Shown here: in pieces, positions 52,529 through 61,100 of the stretch
Layout: every line of letters begins with the position of its first letter
How positions within the stretch are numbered: the stretch's first letter is position 1
Source: JTS-RE94 sp041750795
Lineage (GTDB): Bacteria > Planctomycetota > Planctomycetia > Pirellulales > PALSA-1355
DNA length: 64,000 nt
Reading direction: 5' to 3'
Assembly (NCBI GenBank): GCA_041750795.1
Contig: JBGSYQ010000529.1
Location: 1 to 64,000, forward strand
Program-made: the position numbers and the translations under genes
The notes under the pieces: generated by a model
Seen by the model: the letters and a program-made list of their open reading frames with translations, nothing else
Database searches by the model: none
Told to the model about the DNA's origin: nothing

Positions 52529-53026
52529 ATGATCGAGCAGCAAACCGTAGCAGCCACTAGTGCGCAGTTCCCCGCAATCGCGTGGAGTGAGTTTCGCGGC
52601 GATACGCGCGGCGTGGTGCCGCGCGACGCGCTGTTCGCCGTGTTGCAGTACTTGCGCGACCAGCGCGGGTTCGATTTGCTGGTGGACATCACCTGCGTCG
52701 ACTATTTGAATTATCGCGACGCCGACGACCGTTTCGGATTGGTCTACATTTTGACCAACACCCGCACCAACGAAACCATCACGCTGCGCGCGTTCGTGAA
52801 CGATCCCGACCCAAGTGTGCCGTCGGTCGTGCCGTTGTGGCCGGGCGCCAATTGGCTGGAGCGCGAGGTATGGGACATGTTTGGCATTGGCTTCGAAGGA
52901 CATCCGGACCTGCGGAGAATCCTGATGCCCGAGGAGTTCACCGCGCATCCGCTGCGCAAGGATTACCCGTTGCAGGGCCGGGGCGAGCGGCACAATTTCC
53001 CCGTTTTGCAACGTGCCGAGGGATAG
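52529..53026 (+). CDS. nuoC: NADH-quinone oxidoreductase subunit C
   Basis: A 165-residue subunit of the peripheral arm, separate from NuoD here, unlike the NuoCD fusion of E. coli. The core motif WLEREVWDMFGIGFEGHPD with the following LRRILMPEEF and HPLRKDYPL is the family signature. LLVDITCVDYL is the conserved first strand. The C-terminus RGERHNFPVLQRAEG is short. It needs no cofactor of its own and bridges NuoD and NuoB. It lies 88 bases before nuoD. Confidence 0.94.
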   Translation: MIEQQTVAATSAQFPAIAWSEFRGDTRGVVPRDALFAVLQYLRDQRGFDLLVDITCVDYLNYRDADDRFGLVYILTNTRTNETITLRAFVNDPDPSVPSVVPLWPGANWLEREVWDMFGIGFEGHPDLRRILMPEEFTAHPLRKDYPLQGRGERHNFPVLQRAEG

Positions 53027-53114
53027 CGGTTCGGTACGAGCGATGGACCGGCGCCGAGCCGCGTCTCGCTGCCCGACGTGCGACCGCCGGGACGAACTTT
53101 CCGCATGAAATGAA

Positions 53115-54344
53115 ATGATGTCGGTAGCCGAAACAAAAACGCTCGAACAGCTCGCCAAAGCTGAGGCGCGCGACTACCTGTGGACCCTCAACTTTGGTCC
53201 GCAGCACCCGGCCACGCACACCACGCTGCGCATCGTGCTGATGCTCGAGGGCGAGCGGGTGGTGGATGCCATTCCCGACATCGGCTACTTGCACTCCGGA
53301 TTCGAGAAGATCGGCGAGCACCTCAACTATAACCAGTACGTGACCGTCACCGACCGGATGAACTACATCTCGCCGCTGGCCAACAACATCGCCTGGCACG
53401 GCGCGGTAGAGAAGCTGCTGGGCCTGGAGATCACGCCGCGCTGCAAGTACGTGCGCACAATACTGGCCGAGTTGGCGCGGATCAGCGATCACCTGTTGAG
53501 CAACGGCGCCGTGGGGCTGGACGTCGGCGCTTTCACGTTCTTCCTGTACGGGTTTTACCAGCGGGAAGTGCTGTACGACATTTTCGAAACGCTGTGCGGC
53601 GCGCGATTCACCAACAGTTATACCCGCGTGGGCGGCGCCATGCACGACATGACGCCGCTGGTGATCGAGAAGATCCGCGCCTTTGTGCGTACGTTTCCCA
53701 AGACGCTCGACGACATGGAGCGGCTGCTCAATCGCAACCGCATTTTCGTCGATCGCACCAAGGGTGTCGGCGTGCTGTCGAAGGAAGAGGCGATTGCCCG
53801 CAGCGCCACCGGACCGATCGCCAGGGCCAGCGGCGTCACGCGCGATTTGCGCAAAGACGCGCCGTACCTGGCCTATCCGGACCTCGACTTCAAGATCTGT
53901 TGCGCCCCGGCGGGCGATTGCTTCGCACGCTACCTGGTGCGCATGGCCGAGATCCGCGAGAGCCTGAGGATCGTGGCGCAGGCGATCGAAAACCTGCCGT
54001 CCGGGCCGATCAACGTCGAGATCGAAGAGCGCACGGCGTTGCCCGACAAAAAGCAGGTTTACACCACAATCGAAGGCACGATATCGCACTTCGAGCTGGT
54101 GATGTGGAACCGCGGCTTTACGGTGCCGCACGACGAGACCTATGCCGCGATCGAAGCGCCCAACGGCGAGCTGGGCTTTTACGTAGTCGGCGACGGCACG
54201 GACGTCGCCTATCGGGCGCGCTGCCGGCCGCCATCGTACATCCACTTCGCACTATTTCCGCATTTGATACGCGGCCACACGCTCAGCGACGTCGTGGCTG
54301 TGCTCGGAAGTTTGAACATCATTGCCGCAGAACTCGACAGATAG
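53115..54344 (+). CDS. nuoD: NADH-quinone oxidoreductase subunit D
   Basis: The 49-kDa-type subunit that forms the quinone pocket with NuoB, 409 residues. LNFGPQHPATHTTLRIVL has the conserved His of the quinone headgroup site (GPQHPATH). The usual GYLHRGxEK region appears as GYLHSGFEKIGEHLNY, with Ser replacing the common Arg, and YVTVTDRMNYISPL and LARISDHLLSNG follow. PSYIHFALFPHLIRGHTLSD near the end is the standard Rossmann-like close. The protein begins at one of two adjacent ATG codons (53115 or 53118). Its TAG stop codon overlaps the left arm of an inverted-repeat element. Confidence 0.95.
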   Translation: MMSVAETKTLEQLAKAEARDYLWTLNFGPQHPATHTTLRIVLMLEGERVVDAIPDIGYLHSGFEKIGEHLNYNQYVTVTDRMNYISPLANNIAWHGAVEKLLGLEITPRCKYVRTILAELARISDHLLSNGAVGLDVGAFTFFLYGFYQREVLYDIFETLCGARFTNSYTRVGGAMHDMTPLVIEKIRAFVRTFPKTLDDMERLLNRNRIFVDRTKGVGVLSKEEAIARSATGPIARASGVTRDLRKDAPYLAYPDLDFKICCAPAGDCFARYLVRMAEIRESLRIVAQAIENLPSGPINVEIEERTALPDKKQVYTTIEGTISHFELVMWNRGFTVPHDETYAAIEAPNGELGFYVVGDGTDVAYRARCRPPSYIHFALFPHLIRGHTLSDVVAVLGSLNIIAAELDR

Positions 54345-54471
54345 TGGTCAGTGATCAGTGGCTAGCGGCCAATTTGAGGAGTCGGTGATACGCCGCTGCC
54401 ACGTAGCACGAAAGAAACCACGAAACTCCTGGTGCAGAATACTGACGACTAACCACTAACCACTGACCACT
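54343..54471. mobile_element. Inverted-repeat element between nuoD and nuoE (MITE-like)
   Basis: Two 23-base arms (54343-54365 and 54449-54471) are reverse complements with three mismatches; the left arm starts AGTGGTCAGTGATCAGTGG. The element is about 129 bases, without a gene. Repeats of the AGTGGTCAGTG type occur in many copies in several genomes, as I recall. It begins inside the nuoD stop codon and ends 4 bases before the nuoE ATG. Confidence 0.65.
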
Positions 54472-54475
54472 GCAA

Positions 54476-54988
54476 ATGTCCGAGCGCGTTTTGACTGACG
54501 AAATGGTGGCGGCCATCAAGGCCTACTTCCCGCGTTACCCAACGCGGCAGGCCGTGACGCTGCCTGCGCTGCACATCGTCAACGAGAAGCTCCGCCACGT
54601 GCCGTTGCAGGCGGTCGTAGAAATCGCCGAACTTTTAGAACTGGCGCCGGCTCAGGTGCAGGACACGCTCTCGTTTTACGGTCTGTTCAAGCAAGACGAG
54701 CCACACGGCGAGCACCGGGCCTGGGTTTGTCGCTCGATCAGTTGCGCCTTGCGGGGCGGCGAAGAAGTGTTGGACCACCTGTGCAAGTCGGCCGGAATCC
54801 GTCCGGGCGAGACCACCGCCGACGCCAAGCTGACCATCGAATACGCCGAGTGCCTGGGAGTGTGTGAGTTTGCGCCCGCCATTCTCGACGGCACGCGCAC
54901 GCTGAAGAACATGACGATCGAGTCGGCCGATGCCTACCTGGCCGAGCTGGGCGTGAGAACGAAAACGAATGGTGAACCGACGGGTTGA
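54476..54988 (+). CDS. nuoE: NADH-quinone oxidoreductase subunit E
   Basis: The 24-kDa-type subunit of the NADH-input module with the N1a [2Fe-2S] cluster, 170 residues. The cluster ligands are Cys85 and Cys90 (C-x4-C in VCRSISCAL) and Cys126 and Cys130 (C-x3-C in AECLGVCEFAP). The N-terminal helical part has LPALHIVNEKLRHV. It binds NuoF. The ATG lies 4 bases after the inverted-repeat element, so its ribosome-binding region is supplied by that repeat and no clear Shine-Dalgarno sequence is left. The stop is about 32 bases before the nuoF ATG. Confidence 0.94.
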   Translation: MSERVLTDEMVAAIKAYFPRYPTRQAVTLPALHIVNEKLRHVPLQAVVEIAELLELAPAQVQDTLSFYGLFKQDEPHGEHRAWVCRSISCALRGGEEVLDHLCKSAGIRPGETTADAKLTIEYAECLGVCEFAPAILDGTRTLKNMTIESADAYLAELGVRTKTNGEPTG

Positions 54989-55020
54989 ACAGTGCGCGGC
55001 CCACGGCCGCCGGAGTCCGC

Positions 55021-56376
55021 ATGCCGAAATTCGAGCCCGTGCTTCTGGCCAACATTGGCAAGCAGGACAGCCATACGCTGAAAGTGTATGAAGCGTCCGG
55101 CGGCTACGGCACGCTGCGCAAAGCGCTCAAGGACATGTCGCCCTCGGCCGTGGTCGACGTGGTCAAGAGCAGCAACCTGCGCGGCCGGGGTGGCGCGGGA
55201 TTTCCGACCGGCTTGAAGTGGACGTTTCTGCCCAAGGATCATCCCGGCCCGATCTACATGTGCATCAATGCCGACGAGAGCGAGCCGGCCACGTTCAATA
55301 ATCGCATCCTCATGGAGGACGACCCGCACCAGGTCATCGAAGGCTCCATTCTCAGTTGCTTTGCCACGCGCGCCACCACGGCCTACATCTATTTGCGATA
55401 TGAATACCCGGTGGCGCTCGAACGGCTGCAGCGTGCGATCGACGAATGCTACGCGGCCGGTTACTTGGGCAAGAACATCCTGGGCAGCGATTTCTCGCTC
55501 GATATCTACCTTCATCGCGGCGCGGCGGCGTACATCTGCGGCGAGGAAACTGGCCTGATCGAAAGCCTGGAGGGCAAGCGTGCCTGGCCGCGCATCAAGC
55601 CGCCGTTTCCCGCGGTGGAAGGCGTGTTTCGCAAGCCCACGGTGGTCAACAATATTGAGACGGTCTGCTGCGTGCGGCATATCGTCGATCGCGGCGCCGA
55701 GTGGTTCAAGAGCATGGGCACGCCCGCCAACCCGGACAACCCGCGCGATGCGGGCAGCTATGGGCCGAAGCTGTATTGCATCAGCGGCCACGTGAACAAG
55801 CCGGGCTGCTACGAGGCGCCGCTGGGACTCACCTGCCGCGAGTTGATCGAAGAGTTCGGCGGCGGCGTGTGGAAAGGCCGTCGGGCCAAAGCCGCCGTGC
55901 CCGGCGGCATCAGCATGGGTGTGTTGAGCGCCGAAGAGCTCGATACCAGGCTCGATTTCGACGGGCCGGGCCGCGTCGACTGCCTCGGCTTGGGCACGGC
56001 CGCCGTTACGGTCATGGACGAGACGGTGTCGATGATCGACTTTCTGCACAATACGTGCCGCTTTTTTGCCCACGAAAGCTGCGGCCAGTGTACGCCCTGC
56101 CGCGAAGGCACCCACTGGGCGCTGCAGATGATGGATCGTATGCGCGCGGGGCACGGGCGGCTGCGCGATCTGGACCTGCTCTTGGAAATCGGCGATACGA
56201 TCGGCATCATGCCGGGCACGACCATTTGCGGCCTGGCCGACGGCGCCGCCTGGCCGATCAAGAATGCGATCCGCAAGTTTCGCGGCGAGTTCGAGGAATA
56301 CATTAAGCGCACCAACCCCACTGGCTACATGGTGACCGAGGCCGTGCCGGCGCTGCCGGTCGTGCAATTGCATTAG
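55021..56376 (+). CDS. nuoF: NADH-quinone oxidoreductase subunit F
   Basis: The 51-kDa-type subunit that binds NADH and FMN and holds cluster N3, 451 residues. The NADH loop SNLRGRGGAGFPTGLKW lies at 51-67, and the FMN segment NADESEPATFNNR at 83-95 (Ala where most have Gly after Pro). A second nucleotide motif is AAYICGEETGLIESLEG. The N3 ligands are Cys354, Cys357 and Cys360 (ESCGQCTPCREG) and Cys403 (TTICGLADG). A TTG at 54985 overlaps the nuoE stop, but the ATG at 55021 is more family-like. nuoG follows 50 bases downstream. Confidence 0.95.
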   Translation: MPKFEPVLLANIGKQDSHTLKVYEASGGYGTLRKALKDMSPSAVVDVVKSSNLRGRGGAGFPTGLKWTFLPKDHPGPIYMCINADESEPATFNNRILMEDDPHQVIEGSILSCFATRATTAYIYLRYEYPVALERLQRAIDECYAAGYLGKNILGSDFSLDIYLHRGAAAYICGEETGLIESLEGKRAWPRIKPPFPAVEGVFRKPTVVNNIETVCCVRHIVDRGAEWFKSMGTPANPDNPRDAGSYGPKLYCISGHVNKPGCYEAPLGLTCRELIEEFGGGVWKGRRAKAAVPGGISMGVLSAEELDTRLDFDGPGRVDCLGLGTAAVTVMDETVSMIDFLHNTCRFFAHESCGQCTPCREGTHWALQMMDRMRAGHGRLRDLDLLLEIGDTIGIMPGTTICGLADGAAWPIKNAIRKFRGEFEEYIKRTNPTGYMVTEAVPALPVVQLH

Positions 56377-56426
56377 TAGAAGTCCGAGCGCAAGAGAATC
56401 TGACCGCGGTTGAACGTGAGTTTGGC

Positions 56427-58058
56427 ATGCCGAAAGTAATCATCGACGGAATCGAAGTGGAGCTGGCCGCGGGCGAGCGCGTCAACGGCATTCAAGTTGC
56501 CCAGCGCGCCGGCGTTGACATTCCGCATTACTGTTGGCATCCGGGGCTGACCGTGGTGGCCAGTTGCCGCATGTGCCTGGTGGAAACCGGCACGCGCAAC
56601 CCCGACACGGGCGAGGTCAAGATGCTGCCCAAGCTGGTGCCCGCCTGCCAGACGCCCGCCACGGACAACACCGTGTTCGTCACCAAGAGCGAAAAAGTAG
56701 ACCAGGCGCGATCGATCGTGGAAGAAGACTTGCTGATTCGCCACCCGATCGACTGCCCGATCTGCGACAAGGCGGGCGAGTGTACGTTGCAGGACTATCA
56801 CTTTCAGTACGGCCAGGATCAGCGCCGCGCCGACGTGCGGCCCTTCACCAGTCGCAAGCGCGACATGGGCGACACCGTCACGCTGTTCGTCGATCGTTGC
56901 GTGATGTGTACGCGGTGCGTCCGCTTCACGCGCGAAATCAGCGGCGACAGCGAGCTGTTCGTCATCAATCGCGGCGCACACGAAGAGATCGACGTGTTTC
57001 CCGGCTACCCGCTGGATAACAAAATGTCCGGCAACGTGGTCGACCTGTGCCCCGTGGGGGCGCTGGGCGATAAGGATTTCCTATATCAGCAGCGGGTGTG
57101 GTTCATGAAGAAGCACGCCGGCGTCTGCACCGGCTGTTCGACCGGTTGCTCGATCCTGGTGGAAGAGAACCAGGACACCGTCTACCGCCTCAAACCGCGT
57201 GAGAACGAGCACGTCAACCAATGGTGGATGTGCGACGAGGGGCGCTACGGCTTTCATCACGTACACAGCGACCGGCGGCTGACGAACGTCGAGCGCCCCG
57301 ATGGCGAGCGGACCACCCTGTTGGAGTGGACGCAGGCCGTGCCCGAAATCGACGAACGCTTCCGCCAGGCCCAGCGCTTGGCGGCCGTGCTCTCGCCGCA
57401 TCTGACTATCGAAGAAGCGTATCTGCTGGCAAAGTACGTCCGCTCGCTCGATCCGCAAGCCCTGGTGGTGCTGGGGCCTGTTCCGGTCGTGGGTGAGGAC
57501 GAAACGTTCAAAAGCGGCTTTACGATCCGCGCCGAAAAATGCGCTAACCGGCGCGGCGTCGAAGAGATCGTGAAGCACTTTATGGAGCGCGTGGCCACGC
57601 TCGACGATCTGCTGATCGCGATCGACGCGGGCGAAGTCCGCGCGGCCTGGGTGAGCGGCGGCTACAAGCACGATTGGATCGACGACGCCACCGCCGAACG
57701 TCTGGCGGCCGTTGAATGCCTGGTCGTGCAGGATCTGTTTGCCTCGCCGCTGCTGAACCGGGCGACGTACCGGTTGCCGGGTGCGGCGTTCGCCGAGCGC
57801 TCCGGCTCGTATGTGAATCAGGCCGATCGCTTGCAGAGCGTGCAGTGGGCCATTCGCCCGCCGGAGGGCGTGCGCGTGGAAGCCGGCGTCTATTGGCAGT
57901 TGCTGGGCGAGACGGGATTGGTCAAAGTGCGTCACGTGCTGGACGAAGTGGCGCGCGAGATTGCCTTCTTCGCCGCGGCAGCCGAACCGGTGGGGCCCTT
58001 GGGCGTGGACCTGAAAGCCGGCGCGCCGGCCGAGCCGGCAGCGCTGGAGGTGAAGTGA
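56427..58058 (+). CDS. nuoG: NADH-quinone oxidoreductase subunit G, short form
   Basis: A 543-residue subunit, well under the roughly 900 of E. coli NuoG; the molybdopterin-oxidoreductase-like domain is cut down. The cluster ligands are all present: N1b at Cys36, Cys47, Cys50 and Cys74; N5 at His106, Cys110, Cys113 and Cys119; N4 at Cys158, Cys161, Cys164 and Cys208; and N7 as C-x2-C-x3-C-x27-C at Cys234, Cys237, Cys241 and Cys269. N7 is found only in some bacterial enzymes. The C-terminal half (270-543) retains YLLAKYVRSLDPQALVVLG and the FAERSGSYVNQADRLQ segment of the reduced domain. It precedes nuoH by 3 bases. Confidence 0.93.
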   Translation: MPKVIIDGIEVELAAGERVNGIQVAQRAGVDIPHYCWHPGLTVVASCRMCLVETGTRNPDTGEVKMLPKLVPACQTPATDNTVFVTKSEKVDQARSIVEEDLLIRHPIDCPICDKAGECTLQDYHFQYGQDQRRADVRPFTSRKRDMGDTVTLFVDRCVMCTRCVRFTREISGDSELFVINRGAHEEIDVFPGYPLDNKMSGNVVDLCPVGALGDKDFLYQQRVWFMKKHAGVCTGCSTGCSILVEENQDTVYRLKPRENEHVNQWWMCDEGRYGFHHVHSDRRLTNVERPDGERTTLLEWTQAVPEIDERFRQAQRLAAVLSPHLTIEEAYLLAKYVRSLDPQALVVLGPVPVVGEDETFKSGFTIRAEKCANRRGVEEIVKHFMERVATLDDLLIAIDAGEVRAAWVSGGYKHDWIDDATAERLAAVECLVVQDLFASPLLNRATYRLPGAAFAERSGSYVNQADRLQSVQWAIRPPEGVRVEAGVYWQLLGETGLVKVRHVLDEVAREIAFFAAAAEPVGPLGVDLKAGAPAEPAALEVK

Positions 58059-58061
58059 CGC

Positions 58062-59321
58062 ATGGGAATCGACTGGAACGCACTGATGCAGCCGCTGATC
58101 GTCCCGCTCATCAAGATCGTGGTATTGATCTTTGGGCTGATGACTTCGGCGGCCTACCTGGTACTGCTTGAGCGGTGGATGGCGGCCTGGGTGCAGGACC
58201 GCAAGGGTCCGAACCGCGTCGGCATTCCGCTCACGAAGTTGCACATGCTGGGCCTGGGACAGCCGCTGGCCGACGGGTTGAAGTTCATTTTCAAGGAAGA
58301 GTACACGCCGTCGCACGTCGACAAGGCGCTGTACATTCTGGCGCCGGTCTCGATTCTGGCCGCGGCGATTGCCGTGTTCGCGGTGGTACCGTTCGGATAC
58401 CTGTTGCCGCTGGAAGTCGGCGGGCAGCCGATCGAGTTGGTCGTTGCGCCCGGCATCGACGTGGGGATGATCTACGTCTTCGCCCTGTCGAGCATCGCCG
58501 TGTATGGCGTGATCCTGGGCGGCTGGGCCAGCAACAATAAGTACAGTTTCCTGGGCGGTCTGCGTTCCAGCGCGCAGTTGATCGCCTACGAGATTCCGCT
58601 GGGTCTGGGCATCCTGGGCGTGGTGCTGGGTGCCGGCTCGCTGCGGTTGGACCGCATCATCCTGGCGCAGGCCGAGACGGGCGTGTGGAACGTGTTCGTG
58701 CAGCCGCTGGGATTCAGCGTGTTCGTCATTGCCGCGTTTGCCGAGGCGGCGCGCCTGCCGTTCGACTTGCCGGAGTGCGAGCAGGAGCTGGTCGGCGGCT
58801 ATCACACCGAGTACGCCGGCATGAAGCTGTTGTTGTTTTTGATCGCCGAATTCCTGCACATGATCGTAGGCGCGTTTTTGATCGTGATTCTGTTTCTGGG
58901 CGGTTGGCATTTCTGGGGCATGGAGACGCCGGCCGATGGCGCGGTGACTTGGCTTGGGGCGCTAACGCGCGTGGTGGTGCTGGGCGCCAAGGTGCTGGGC
59001 GTGATTTTGTTTTTCATGCTGGTGCGTTGGAGTTGGCCGCGGTTTCGTTTCGATCAGTTAATGAGCCTGGCCTGGAAAGTGATGCTGCCGCTGGGGCTGG
59101 TCAATGTGCTGGTCGTGGCGTGCGTGCTGGAATATGCCGCCGTGCGGCAGCAAGACGGATCGTCCACAAGCGCCTGGTTGATCGTGGCCGTGGGTTGGGG
59201 CGTGGCGGTGACTGGTTGGATCGTGGCGGCCCTGTTGACGCCGTTGCATACCGACAATCGCCCGCGGATGGAATCGCTGCAACCGCCGGAGTTCGATCCC
59301 GAACCGATGGCCCTGCGATAG
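58062..59321 (+). CDS. nuoH: NADH-quinone oxidoreductase subunit H
   Basis: Membrane subunit at the quinone chamber, 419 residues with eight or nine helices. RKGPNRVGIPLTKLHMLGLG and QPLADGLKFIFKEEYTP form the first signature. The acidic loop PFDLPECEQELVGGYHTEY, which links quinone chemistry to proton pumping, is fully conserved. The N-terminus starts MGIDWNALMQPL. The last 60 or so residues add two further helices and a polar tail (LHTDNRPRMESLQPPEF) longer than in E. coli (325 residues). nuoI begins 20 bases after the stop. Confidence 0.94.
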   Translation: MGIDWNALMQPLIVPLIKIVVLIFGLMTSAAYLVLLERWMAAWVQDRKGPNRVGIPLTKLHMLGLGQPLADGLKFIFKEEYTPSHVDKALYILAPVSILAAAIAVFAVVPFGYLLPLEVGGQPIELVVAPGIDVGMIYVFALSSIAVYGVILGGWASNNKYSFLGGLRSSAQLIAYEIPLGLGILGVVLGAGSLRLDRIILAQAETGVWNVFVQPLGFSVFVIAAFAEAARLPFDLPECEQELVGGYHTEYAGMKLLLFLIAEFLHMIVGAFLIVILFLGGWHFWGMETPADGAVTWLGALTRVVVLGAKVLGVILFFMLVRWSWPRFRFDQLMSLAWKVMLPLGLVNVLVVACVLEYAAVRQQDGSSTSAWLIVAVGWGVAVTGWIVAALLTPLHTDNRPRMESLQPPEFDPEPMALR

Positions 59322-59341
59322 GACACTGCGAACAAAGAACC

Positions 59342-59875
59342 ATGAAAAGCGACGACGCCGACGTTCATTGGGTGAAAGAGCCGAAGCTCGGGCTGGCCGG
59401 CAAGATGTACTTGCCGCTGTTCGTGCAAGGACTGACGACCACCACCAGGCACTTGTTTGGTCCGAAGGTGACGGTCAGCTATCCGGAAGTGCGCCCGCGG
59501 ATCGACAACCCGTTGATCTATCGGGGCGTACACCGGCTGAACAAGGACGAGCAGGGGCGCGTCAAGTGCGTGGCGTGCTTCCTTTGCGCCACGGCCTGCC
59601 CGGCGCATTGCATCGACATCGTGGGCATTGAGAGTCCCTGGCCCGATCGCGAGAAGTATCCACAGAGCTTCACGATCGACGAGTTGCGGTGCATCTTCTG
59701 CGGCATGTGCGAGGAAGCGTGCCCAGTGGATGCCATCGAGCTGACCAGTCTGTTCGACCTGACCGGGCGGAGCCGCGAGGAAATGATCTTCGACAAGGAG
59801 AAGCTGCTGAGCGTGTACGACCAGACCAAGGACGCCGAGCCGATGAAGTCGGCGGCCCTGGGAGGCACGCTATGA
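59342..59875 (+). CDS. nuoI: NADH-quinone oxidoreductase subunit I
   Basis: A 177-residue ferredoxin-like subunit with clusters N6a and N6b that pass electrons towards N2. Two CxxCxxCxxxCP motifs are present: Cys76, Cys79, Cys82 and Cys86 (CVACFLCATACP), and Cys117, Cys120, Cys123 and Cys127 (CIFCGMCEEACP). GPKVTVSYPEVRPRI precedes them. The ATG at 59342 is the first in a suitable place after nuoH. The stop TGA overlaps the nuoJ ATG (ATGA). Confidence 0.95.
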   Translation: MKSDDADVHWVKEPKLGLAGKMYLPLFVQGLTTTTRHLFGPKVTVSYPEVRPRIDNPLIYRGVHRLNKDEQGRVKCVACFLCATACPAHCIDIVGIESPWPDREKYPQSFTIDELRCIFCGMCEEACPVDAIELTSLFDLTGRSREEMIFDKEKLLSVYDQTKDAEPMKSAALGGTL

Positions 59876-60600
59876 ACGAGCTGGTTTCGGTTATCGGCCT
59901 GGGAACCGTCTTGCTGGCGGCCGGCTTGGGGCTGGTGTTGCCGCGCGGCGCGGCGTCGGGCAAAGCGCTGGGCGCGGTGCTGGTGGCAATTGGATTGGGT
60001 CTGTTCGCGTCGCGAATCCCCGGGCTGGGACGCTGGGGTGAGGACTTCGTGTTCTATTTGCTCGCCGGCGTCACCGTGTTGGCCGCGTTGGCCACCATCT
60101 CATTTCGCAGGCCGGTCTACTCGGCCATCTGGTTTGGATTGTCGCTCGTTGGCACCGCGGGCCTGCTGTTGTTCCAGGGCGCGCAGTTTCTGGGTGTAGC
60201 CACGATCGTGGTCTATGCGGGCGCCATCCTGGTGACGTTCCTGTTCGTGCTGATGCTGGCGCAGCCCGAGGGGCAAGCGCCGTACGATCAATTCAGTTGG
60301 GGGCCGCGTCTGGCCGGACTGACCGGCGCGTTGATGGTGGGCGTGCTCACGCTGGCGGTGCTCGGAGTGCTCGAAAATCCGGACGTGGCCAAGCGTCCGA
60401 CGGCGCCGTTCGCCACCGACGAGTTGCAGTCGGACATTCTGGCCGACGAGCACATGGCGCATTTGGGGGGCCAACTTTTCAGCAAGCACCTGGTGGCTGT
60501 GGAAGTGGCCGGCACGCTGCTGTTGGTGGCGCTGGTGGGCACGGTGGCCATCGTGGCGCAGATTCGCCGGCCCGAGCACGGAGGGACGACGCATGGATGA
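59872..60600 (+). CDS. nuoJ: NADH-quinone oxidoreductase subunit J
   Basis: A 242-residue membrane subunit with five or six helices. The hallmark GVATIVVYAGAILVTFLFVLML, in the third helix, contains the pi-bulge region (VVYAGAI). RPVYSAIWFGLSLVGTAGL precedes it. The N-terminus adds two hydrophobic segments (VIGLGTVLLAAGLGLVLP and LGAVLVAIGLGLFAS), longer than in E. coli (184 residues). It overlaps nuoI by 4 bases and nuoK by 8 bases, so the three are translationally coupled. Confidence 0.92.
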   Translation: MNELVSVIGLGTVLLAAGLGLVLPRGAASGKALGAVLVAIGLGLFASRIPGLGRWGEDFVFYLLAGVTVLAALATISFRRPVYSAIWFGLSLVGTAGLLLFQGAQFLGVATIVVYAGAILVTFLFVLMLAQPEGQAPYDQFSWGPRLAGLTGALMVGVLTLAVLGVLENPDVAKRPTAPFATDELQSDILADEHMAHLGGQLFSKHLVAVEVAGTLLLVALVGTVAIVAQIRRPEHGGTTHG

Positions 60601-61039
60601 GCAGGCCCTGTTGACGAACTACCTGATCGTCGGCGCATTGTTGTTCGGCATTGGGCTGGTCGGCTTCTTCAGCCGCCGCAACATGATCGTGATGTTCTTG
60701 TGCGCCGAAATGATGCTGCAAGGCGTGAGCGTGAGCCTGGTGGCCTGGGGCCGCTATCACAACGATTGGGGCGGGCAGATACTGGTGATCTTCATTCTGA
60801 CGGTGGCGGCTTGCGAGGCGGCCATTGCCTTGGCCGTCGTGCTGACGTTGTTCCATCAGAGCGGCAAACTCGATATCGCGGTCTGGCAGCAACTGCGCGA
60901 AGACAATCAGGCCGCGTTCGTCGATCGCGATCCAAGCGCGCTAACGCCGAAGCCCGAGGCGCAGTGGCCCAAGCTGGTCCCGGCCGGCATCGAGCCGGAA
61001 CTCGACCTGCAAGAAGTAACCCACCGATCGCACCTATAG
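60593..61039 (+). CDS. nuoK: NADH-quinone oxidoreductase subunit K, C-terminally extended
   Basis: A 148-residue subunit of three membrane helices, with the conserved Glu in MFLCAEMMLQGVSVSL (helix 2) and the second Glu in AACEAAIALAVVL (helix 3), both needed for proton transfer. The usual length is about 100 residues; here an additional 45-residue hydrophilic tail (WQQLREDNQAAFVDRDPS and on to ELDLQEV) follows on the cytoplasmic side. Its start lies within the nuoJ 3' end, and nuoL begins 61 bases after its stop. Confidence 0.93.
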   Translation: MDEQALLTNYLIVGALLFGIGLVGFFSRRNMIVMFLCAEMMLQGVSVSLVAWGRYHNDWGGQILVIFILTVAACEAAIALAVVLTLFHQSGKLDIAVWQQLREDNQAAFVDRDPSALTPKPEAQWPKLVPAGIEPELDLQEVTHRSHL

Positions 61040-61100
61040 CACCGAAAGCAGCCGTCGCCTTGCACACGGGCGGCGCCAAGACACTCGCCGAGCCGACACG

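Noticed and set aside
57081..58910. A 609-codon minus-strand frame opposite nuoG and nuoH
   Set aside because: Its Gln/His/Arg-rich composition and exact fit to the reverse of real genes show a shadow frame.
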